64,000 nt of DNA, taken from positions 3,038,001 through 3,102,000 of the forward strand of contig NZ_CP110680.1 in the NCBI RefSeq assembly GCF_028583725.1, given 5' to 3'. Numbering within the stretch: the stretch's first letter is position 1; each line of letters begins with the position of its first letter. The position numbers and the translations under genes were made by a program. The notes beneath the pieces were generated by a model. It had not been told where the DNA came from. It was given only the letters and a program-made list of their open reading frames with translations, and made no database searches. Below, in pieces: positions 55,629 to 63,000 of this stretch. This DNA comes from Cellulomonas fimi (GTDB lineage Bacteria > Actinomycetota > Actinomycetes > Actinomycetales > Cellulomonadaceae).

Positions 55629-55995
55629 AGCTCCCCCTCCGTGACGCGTCGTCGGGCGCGCCGTTGCGCCCACGACCGCCCTCGCCACCTGCTGACGACG
55701 TCCGACCCCGCACCCCTCGCCCCGCGCGCCCGACCCGACGCACGAGGCCGTCGGCTGGACGCTGGGACGTGGGCGACGGGTACGTCCGGCGACGCGTCAC
55801 GGCCGTGGCCGAGACCTGCGGAGAACGAGACATACCCCTCGGCGTGGGATGTTAATGCCCCGATGACTGATTCCGGGGCGATTCGCCGCGGAGGCGGGTC
55901 GTCGGCGCGTCGCCGCTCGCACCAGTGCCGACGCGCCGCCACCCGCCGCGGCGCGGGCGCGCCTGTCGCGGTCGGGTGCGAGCACCCCCCGACAT
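55629..55995. other. Non-coding gap upstream of ALF toxin A
   Basis: No gene is supported. It contains the promoter region of the minus-strand cassette A; GGTATGTC (near 55835-55842 on the minus strand) is a possible -10 but no firm -35 was seen. A small 6-bp stem GCCCCG/CGGGGC lies at 55857-55879. Confidence 0.5.
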
Positions 55996-56034
55996 CGACG
56001 TCGCCGGGCGGGCGTCCCCCACCCGGCGACGTCG
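55996..56034 (-). terminator. Hairpin terminator of cassette B
   Basis: CGACGTCGCCGGG (55996-56008) pairs perfectly with 56022-56034, loop 13 nt. It starts 6 nt after the stop of the last cassette B gene on the minus strand. Confidence 0.8.
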
Positions 56035-56039
56035 GGGCG

Positions 56040-57650
56040 TCACCAGCTCGGGATCGACCCGAGCCAGCCCGCCGGGACCTCGACGTAGGCCTGGTCGTCG
56101 AGGGCCTGCCACTGCGCGAACGTCAGCTTCCGCTTGGCGCCGCCGACGACCTGGAAGATCTCCCCCGCCGGGTTCCGCATCAGCACGTACCGCGTCGGGA
56201 CCGACTTCGTGACCTGCGCCAGGATCGCGGGCGCCACCTCCGTGTACGGCCGCGACCCGAGCGCCTGCCACTCCGCGAGCGAGAGCCGGTACTTCGCGCC
56301 TCCCGCGAGCTGGTAGATGCCGCCGTCGGTGCGGTCGCGCACCAGGGCGGGCTCGTTCGGCGCACCCGTCGGGATGCGCGCGATCAGCCCCGCGGGCGCC
56401 GGCTGGAAGGCCGGCGACCCGAGCGCCTGCCACTGCGCGAGCGACAGCCCGTACCGCGAGCAGCCGACGACCTGGTAGATCGACCCGTTCGCGGGGTCAC
56501 GCAGGAGGGCCGGTCCGCCGGCGGCGACGTCGGGCGCCCGGTTGATGAACTCGACCGGCACGTCGGTGTAGCCCGGCGAACCGAGCGACTGCCACTCCGC
56601 CGCGGACAGCCGGTACCGGGTGCCACTGACGATCTTGTGGATGCCCCCGTCGGCCGGGTTGCGCAGGAACGTGCCGTCGCGCGGCACGTCGACCAGCGTG
56701 GCGGCGGTCGCGTCGGACACGTCCGTGTAGCCACGCAGCCCCATCGCCGCCCACTGCGCGTACGACAGCGGGAACTTCGCGCCGCCGGCGACGATGAAGA
56801 TCGTCCCGTTCGGGACGCGGATCAGCTGGCCGTCGCCGACGACCTGCTGGGACGGCGCGGCGACCGGCGTCGGCGCGCAGGCCTTCACCGTGTTCTGCGT
56901 GATCCACCCGACGAGCGCGTCCGCGCGCGTCTCGGTCGCCCCCTGCCGGGTCGTGGTCGACCCGAGGCAGCCGCCCTGGTAGGCGGTGTGATGGATCCCG
57001 ACGAGCTCCACGCCCGACGTGGTCGTCCGCAGCGTGGGGCCGCCCGCGTCGCCCTTGCAGATCGTCGCGCCCGTGCTCTGCGCCTGGACGTCGACGGTCC
57101 CTGCGGCGACGGCTGCGACGGTGAACGTCGCGGCGTGCGCGGTGTCGGGCACGAGCTGCGTCCCCGTGCGGCCGTACCCGGTCACCGTGAGCGTCTCGCC
57201 CACGACGGGCGGGGTGCTCGCGACCCTGACCGCGGCGATGTCGCGCACCGGAGCCGACAGCCGGGCCAGCACGACGTCGCTGTCGGGGTGCGGGACGAGC
57301 AGGTCCACACCGAGCACGTGGCCGGCCGCACCGGTGAGGTCGACGCGTCCGACCGTCGCCTTCGTGGCGAGCCTGGGTGCGCCCTCGACGACGGCACCCC
57401 CTGCTGGGTCCGTGAAGCACGACTTGGCCGTCAGGACCCACCAGGGCCCGACGAGCGCACCGGAGCACGCGCGCTCCCCGCCGATCTCGAGCCGCACCGT
57501 CGCCGCGGCCGTCGCGCCTGTGGGGGTGGTGCCCTGCACCGCGATCGCGGCGGGCACGCCGACGCACGCCAGCGCAAGAGCAGCGACGACGGTCCGGACC
57601 GCGCCGCGTCGGATCCGCCGGTCGCCCCGGCGCTCCCCCGCCCGCGTCAT
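56040..57650 (-). CDS. Secreted pseudo-trypsin with W-type repeats
   Basis: 536 residues. Signal peptide (VVAALALACVGVPAAIAVQG), trypsin fold with Ser77 in TAKSC and Ala202 in GDAGGP, so both catalytic residues are lost as in the FG-GAP paralogue. The C-terminal 260 residues hold five repeats of about 50 residues with the pattern Gly-x-Ile-x-x-Val, then FPLSYAQWAAMG / YRLSAAEWQSLG / YGLSLAQWQALG / YRLSLAEWQALG / RKLTFAQWQAL, and a Pro/Val ending. Such Trp repeats occur in secreted actinobacterial proteins, possibly binding cell-wall sugars. ATG 57650 overlaps the stop of the next upstream gene (ATGA). Confidence 0.88.
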   Translation of the reverse strand: MTRAGERRGDRRIRRGAVRTVVAALALACVGVPAAIAVQGTTPTGATAAATVRLEIGGERACSGALVGPWWVLTAKSCFTDPAGGAVVEGAPRLATKATVGRVDLTGAAGHVLGVDLLVPHPDSDVVLARLSAPVRDIAAVRVASTPPVVGETLTVTGYGRTGTQLVPDTAHAATFTVAAVAAGTVDVQAQSTGATICKGDAGGPTLRTTTSGVELVGIHHTAYQGGCLGSTTTRQGATETRADALVGWITQNTVKACAPTPVAAPSQQVVGDGQLIRVPNGTIFIVAGGAKFPLSYAQWAAMGLRGYTDVSDATAATLVDVPRDGTFLRNPADGGIHKIVSGTRYRLSAAEWQSLGSPGYTDVPVEFINRAPDVAAGGPALLRDPANGSIYQVVGCSRYGLSLAQWQALGSPAFQPAPAGLIARIPTGAPNEPALVRDRTDGGIYQLAGGAKYRLSLAEWQALGSRPYTEVAPAILAQVTKSVPTRYVLMRNPAGEIFQVVGGAKRKLTFAQWQALDDQAYVEVPAGWLGSIPSW

Positions 57651-59155
57651 CGGGTCACCGTCACGAGGTCGAGCGCGGCGACCGGACCCGAGGTCCCGAC
57701 GCCGGAGCTGAGGTTCTTCCAGCCGTTGTTCGACGCGGCCTCCCAGACCTGGCCGCCGTTGACCGTGTAGACGTACTTGACGCCGTCGTACGCGATCGCG
57801 GCGACCGGACCCGAGGTGCCGACGCCCGAGCTCAGGCTCTTCCAGCCGTTGTTCGACGCGGCCTCCCACACCGTGCCGCCGTTGACGGTGTACACGTACT
57901 TCACGCCGTCCATCGCCGTGACGGCGAGCGGTCCGGAGGTCACGATCCCCGAGTTCAGGCTGCGCCACCCGTTGTTCGACGCCGCCTCCCACACCGTGCC
58001 GCCGTTGACGGTGTACACGTACTTCACGCCGCCGAACGCCGTGACGGCGAGCGGCCCGGACGTCGAGATCCCCGAGTTCAGGCTGCGCCACCCGTTGTTC
58101 GACGCCGCCTCCCACACCGTGCCGCCGTTGACGGTGTACACGTACTTCACGCCGTCCATCGCCACGACGGCCAAGGGGCCGGACGTGGTGATCCCGGTGT
58201 CGAGGCTCTTCCAGCCGTTGTTCGACGCCGCCTCGAAGACCCGGCCGCCGTTCACCGTGTAGACGAACTTGACGCCGTCCACCGCGAGGACCGCGACGGG
58301 GCCAGACGTCGTGATCGCCGAGTTCAGGCTCTTCCAGCCGTTGTTCGACGCCGCCTCCCACACCTGGCCGCCGTTGACGGAGTAGATGTGCTTGACGTGC
58401 GTGATCACCGGCGGCGGGTTCGTGATCCCCGTGATCCAGGTGCGCAGGACGTCGAGACGTGTCTCGGTCGCCCCCTGCCGCGTGGTCGTCGCGCCGAGGC
58501 AGCCGCCCTGGTAGGCCGTGCGGTGGATCGCGACCAGCTCGACGCCCGTGCTCGTGGTCCGCAGCGCGGGCCCGCCCGCGTCGCCCTTGCAGATCGTCGC
58601 GCCCGAGCCCTGCGCCTGGATGTCGACGCTGCCCGCGGCGACCGTCGCGACCGTGTACGTCGCGGCGTGCGCCGTGTCCGGCACCAGCTGGGTCGACGTC
58701 CGCCCGTAGCCCGTCACGGTCACCTCCTGGCCGACGACCGGCGCCGCGGACGCGATCGTCACCGGCGTGACGCCCGCGACGGGAGTCGCGAGCCGCGCCA
58801 GCACGACGTCCTCGCTCGCGTGAGGGACCAGGAGGTCGACCGCGACCACGCGCCCCGCGGTACCGGTGAGGTCGACCCGGCCGACCGTCGCCTTCGTGGC
58901 GACCTTCGGGGCACCCTGCACGACGGCGGCGCCGCCCGCCGAGAAGCACGACTTCGCGGTCACCACCCACGCCGGAGCGACCAGCGCGCCGGAGCACGAG
59001 CGGTCGGTGCCGACCTCGACCTTGACCGTCGCCTGCGCGACCGCGCCCGCCGGGGTGCCGCCCTGGACGGCGACCGCGGCGGGCACGCCCACGCAGGCCA
59101 GCACGGCCGCGACGACACCCGTGCGCAGCGCCCGCGTACGCAGACCCGCGCTCAC
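57647..59155 (-). CDS. Secreted pseudo-trypsin with six VNGG repeats
   Basis: 502 residues. Signal peptide (VVAAVLACVGVPAAVAV), trypsin fold with Ser69 in TAKSC and Ala193 in GDAGGP. Residues 255-495 are six 40-residue repeats: VKYVYTVNGGTVWEAASNN, GWRSLNSGI and TSGPLAVTAMDG. The high regularity (120-bp DNA units, several nearly identical) suggests a six-bladed propeller recently built by duplication. GTG 59155 overlaps the stop of the small secreted gene (GTGA). It forms a tandem pair with the W-repeat paralogue. Confidence 0.88.
   Translation of the reverse strand: MSAGLRTRALRTGVVAAVLACVGVPAAVAVQGGTPAGAVAQATVKVEVGTDRSCSGALVAPAWVVTAKSCFSAGGAAVVQGAPKVATKATVGRVDLTGTAGRVVAVDLLVPHASEDVVLARLATPVAGVTPVTIASAAPVVGQEVTVTGYGRTSTQLVPDTAHAATYTVATVAAGSVDIQAQGSGATICKGDAGGPALRTTSTGVELVAIHRTAYQGGCLGATTTRQGATETRLDVLRTWITGITNPPPVITHVKHIYSVNGGQVWEAASNNGWKSLNSAITTSGPVAVLAVDGVKFVYTVNGGRVFEAASNNGWKSLDTGITTSGPLAVVAMDGVKYVYTVNGGTVWEAASNNGWRSLNSGISTSGPLAVTAFGGVKYVYTVNGGTVWEAASNNGWRSLNSGIVTSGPLAVTAMDGVKYVYTVNGGTVWEAASNNGWKSLSSGVGTSGPVAAIAYDGVKYVYTVNGGQVWEAASNNGWKNLSSGVGTSGPVAALDLVTVTR
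57677..58396 (-). repeat. Six 120-bp coding repeats (VNGG units)
   Basis: Six in-frame direct repeats of 120 bp within one gene; the middle three are nearly identical over long stretches. This is internal domain duplication, not a CRISPR array. Confidence 0.88.
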
Positions 59156-59664
59156 CAGGTACCGAACCGGAGCTCGACGAGGATCGCCTGCGGCATGTCA
59201 GAGCCTTCACCCGGGTCGACCGCGACCGACGTGTTCGGCGCGACCTCGTACGTCTCCTCGGCCCCGCTCGCGAGCTCGGCCGTCGCCTCGACCGGCTTGT
59301 CACCACCGCGCAGCAGGAACGTGTGCGGCACCTCCAGCGTCAGGAACCCCCGCGTGCCCGACGTGCGGAAGCAGTAGTACGCGCCGTACGGCTCCTCCTC
59401 GACCAACGTCTCCACCTGGATCAGACCCGGAGCGCACGACCCGCCCACAGCCCCCGAGGACACCGGCACGACGTGCCCGTCACCGGTGAACACCTTCAAC
59501 CCGTGCTCCGCCAGGATCGCGTCCGCACCCGGGTAGGCGAAGTCCTCCACCAACGAGGACTGCACCTCCACCGGCGCGTCCGCAGCCCCCGCACCGCTCG
59601 CCCACACCACCGCCGCCGCAGCCACCACGGCTGCCGCGCCGACCACACCCGTCACACGCCTCAC
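59152..59664 (-). CDS. Small secreted protein, cassette B copy
   Basis: 170 residues, paralogue of the gene at 50566. From ADAPVEVQ onward almost every residue is the same; only the middle loop (GAVGGSCAPG versus GEFGSGTCAPG) and a few others differ. Signal peptide up to GAGAADAP. GTG 59664 has GGAG 6 nt upstream. Its stop overlaps the VNGG pseudoprotease start. Near-identity between cassettes contrasts with divergent toxin tips and marks it as a shared, conserved component. Confidence 0.83.
   Translation of the reverse strand: MRRVTGVVGAAAVVAAAAVVWASGAGAADAPVEVQSSLVEDFAYPGADAILAEHGLKVFTGDGHVVPVSSGAVGGSCAPGLIQVETLVEEEPYGAYYCFRTSGTRGFLTLEVPHTFLLRGGDKPVEATAELASGAEETYEVAPNTSVAVDPGEGSDMPQAILVELRFGTW
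59156..59600 (-). repeat. Near-identical cassette repeat, copy B
   Basis: Partner of 50570-51010. Similarity drops sharply outside the gene, in the pseudoprotease repeats and in the immunity genes. Confidence 0.8.
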
Positions 59665-59787
59665 AACATGCTCCGATCTCTTCAGCTTCTCCTGGTCCGG
59701 GCTTCCGGCCCAGCCACGCGGACGCAATGGGACGACCCGGTGCTCGACACGGCGGCTGCGGCAGCAGCGCGTCTCGTCTCCACGCGC

Positions 59788-60081
59788 TCAGTCCCCGACG
59801 ATCCACACGTATCCGCGGATGCGGACGACCTTCTCGAACACCTCGCTCAGCGCTCGCACGTCTTCTTCCAGCTCGGGATGGCGCCGGGAGACGAGTTCGA
59901 GCTCGGCCTGGACGTGAGACAGCTGGAAGGGGTTGAACATCGTGTCCGCATACTTCTCGACGCCTGACAGGAGGCCCTCAGTTCCGGCCTTCTCGAGGAC
60001 CCTGTCCAGCGCGACGCTGAGGTTCGTGTCGGTGAAGACTCTGCGGTGGTTGATGTCTTCGAAGTGGAGGTCGCGACCCAT
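59788..60081 (-). CDS. Candidate immunity protein of ALF toxin B
   Basis: 97 residues, helical, no signal (VALDRVLEKAGTEGLLSGVEKYADTMFNP, ELELVSRRHPELEEDVRAL). ATG 60081 lies 9 nt after the toxin stop. Completely different from the 244-residue gene in the same place in cassette A, as expected if each matches its own toxin tip. Family unknown. Confidence 0.72.
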   Translation of the reverse strand: MGRDLHFEDINHRRVFTDTNLSVALDRVLEKAGTEGLLSGVEKYADTMFNPFQLSHVQAELELVSRRHPELEEDVRALSEVFEKVVRIRGYVWIVGD

Positions 60082-60090
60082 GACGCCGCC

Positions 60091-63000
60091 TCAGTCGGGT
60101 GCGGGTACGGGATGCATCGACATGACGGTGCCCCACTTGTCCTGCGCGACGACGTACCAGGTCGTCGGCCCTCCGCCGTACCTCGGCGCGAGTTCGCCGA
60201 TCGGGGTCCCAGCATCCTGGATGCGCTCGTAGTTGCCATATTCGTTGGGCCCCCTGCACGCGCACGCGTTGGCGCGCTCGACAAGGTCGTCCAGGTCGAC
60301 GTCTGCGTTGAACACGCTCTTCTCGCTGGTCACGAGCGAACCGCCGGGCATGTGCGTCTCGCGGATCTTGAGCTCGGACCTGTCGTCGAGCGCGGCAGGA
60401 AGGCAGTCGTCGTTGTGGACGAGCACGGGCGCGCCAGCGGCCACCACGTAGAACGTGTGGAGGTCGGCAACCGTCAGGTTGTACGCGAGCGTCGTCGAAG
60501 TGCGGACACTCACGGACTCGACGACCGGCGCTGCAGCGGACGCTCCGGACGTCGCGAGCACGAGGCCAGCGGTCAGCGCGATCGCCGGGACCCAGCGACC
60601 GAGCTGCGGCGCCCAGAACCGGTGCCCGCTCGTCGCCGTCAGCGTCGCCGCGGGTGTAGCCGGATTCGCATCGTGGTCGATCTGGATGTCGACCAGCTGC
60701 TTGGCACCCGAACCGCTGATGACCGCCGTCACCCTCTTCGGGTGCGGCGCTCCCCCGAGCGAGTCGCCGGCGAGAACGAGGTCGCCAGCACGCACCGACT
60801 CGATCGGGACCGCACGACCGTCGCCCAGCAGGACCTCGGTGCCAGGCACGAAGCTGTTCTTCGACCTGCAGGACTTCTTCAGTCCGTCGAGGATCGTGTC
60901 CACATAACCGCGCAGGCGGTCTGTCAGCCTCGCCACTTTGGCACCGCCAGCGGCGGCCCCGACCGCCGGCGCCATGGCCAGGAGGGAGAGTGCTGCGCCC
61001 GCCCAGTCCCCACGCACGGCGGAGACGGCCCCGTCGAGAGCGTCGCAGACTTCGCCGACCGCTGGAATCAGCCCGCACACTCCGAGTGCGAGCTGCGCGA
61101 CGTCCCACATCAGATCGTCGTTCTCGCCCAAGAACTTTCGGAACTCGTCGTGCATCTGGCACCCGAGCGAGTCGCGCGCACTCGGCGAGTCGCACTTGGC
61201 CGGGTTCAGCATGACCTCGCCGAAGGCCTTGAACCCCTCGACGCACAGCTCGGGCGAGCCGAGCGCGGTGTCGACCGACGTCAGGCAGTTCCAGTAGCGA
61301 TGGGTGTCAATCGCTGTGCCGGCGCCGCCTGCCCCCGTCCCGGGCTCAGCGCTCCGGTCGACCGCCTGCTGGCGCGTGAGCCAGTCGTCGTACATCGCGG
61401 CGGTTTGCTCGGCCGCGTCGTTTGCGGCCGCGGCGTCCAGCCCAGCAGAGAGCGCGGCCTCCCGCGCAGACTGCTTCTCGTACTGCGCGGACGCGGCGTC
61501 CGTGGCAGCACGCTTCGATGCGGCGGACGCGGTCAGGGCTGACCGTGCGGCGCTGTTCGCACTCGACTGCGCCTGAGCCGCAGCAGTCCTGGCGACCTGC
61601 GCCGACTGCGCCGCCTGGTCCGCCGACGCCTTTGCGGCGGTCGCGGACTGGGCGGCCTGCGCCGCGTATGTCGAAGCCTGTGCGGCCGCGGCGGCGGCCT
61701 GGTTGGCGGCGGCTGCCGCGTCGGTCGCGGCGTTGCGCGCGACGGCTGCGACCCGCCGCGCTTCGGCGGCGTCGGCGAGCGCCTTCTGCGCGTACTGCCG
61801 CGCCTGCTGGACGAGTGCCTCGACCGCCTGGACGTGCGCGGCCTGCTCCTTGTCGCGCTGCGCGGCCTGGAACTGCCCGACGGTCAGGAAGTACGACCCG
61901 TACGACGCCGGACCGGCGAGGGCGACCTGCGCCGCCGCCTTCACCTCGGGTCCGCCGGCATCCATCACTCGAGCGATCTCCACGCGAGCGTCGGCCGCTC
62001 GCGCGACGTACTGGCCGTCGCGCAGGAACTCGTGCGCCTCCTGCGCGGTGCCCGCGAGCGCCTTCTGGGTGGCGGCGTAGAGCGCCGGGCCGGGGTTGGA
62101 CGCGAGGATCCGCGACATCGCCAGGCGGTCGTCGACGATCTTGCGCGGGTACGCGCGGGTCCGGAGGAAGGTCGCCACGGCGGCGTCGGCACCGTCGAGG
62201 GACGCGCGCGCCGCGGTCTTCTCCTGCCCGTCGGGCAGGGTGTCGACGAGGTGCCACACGCGTGCGCGGTTGTCCTGCCCGGCCGCGAGCGTGCGGCCTT
62301 CGGAGAGCCAGGAGCGGAGCACGACCTCGTCGCCGGCGAGCGCCTCGGCGGCTGCCGCCTTGGTCCACTCGCCGCCGGTGGTGGTGAGGGCGAGCGCGGC
62401 CCGGCGTCCCTTGTCGAGGACGACCTGCGTGGAGGCGCCGGGGGCGGTCGCCGCGTCGAGGAGCGCCCGCGTGGCGGCGGGGATCCGTGCCTCCTCCTCG
62501 GTGTCCCAGCGCACGTTGCGGTCCCACCCGGCCGCTTCCCCGCCGGTGGCCTTGGCCTCCGTCTCGGCGGCGGCAGCCTCCTGCGCGGCTGCGATGCCAG
62601 CCTCGGTCGCCTCGGCCAGACGGGCGGCGTCGGCGTCGCGGGCGAGCTTCTCGACCTTGACCGCCTGTTCGGAGGCGTCGACGGCGAGCTGCGAGGCGGC
62701 GGTCGCCTCAGCGGCGTGGGCGGTCGACTCGGCGGCCGCCTGCGCGGCCTCACCGGCGTGGGCGGCGGCCTCGTCGGCCGCGACGGCGGCTCGGGTGGCG
62801 TGCTCTCCGGCACGTCGCGCGAACGCGAACGCCTCGTCGGACGCGGCGGCCGCGTCCTCGGCAAACTTCAGGCTGCGCTGGGCGGCGTTCGCCGCGACGG
62901 CGGCCTGCGTCTTGGCAGCGGCCGCGGCGGCCTGGGTGCGCTTCGCCTGGGCGGCGGACACGCCGGCCTGGCGCGACGCCTCGTCGGCCGCGACGGCGGC

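Noticed and set aside
57677..58396. Regular repeats considered as a CRISPR array
   Set aside because: Units are 120 bp, in frame, coding, with no short repeat/unique spacer alternation and no cas genes.
57651..59306. Open frame joining the W-repeat pseudoprotease to sequence antisense to the frame of the VNGG pseudoprotease
   Set aside because: The extension is a shifted reading of the adjacent gene; ATG 57650 with signal peptide and ATGA overlap is the true start.
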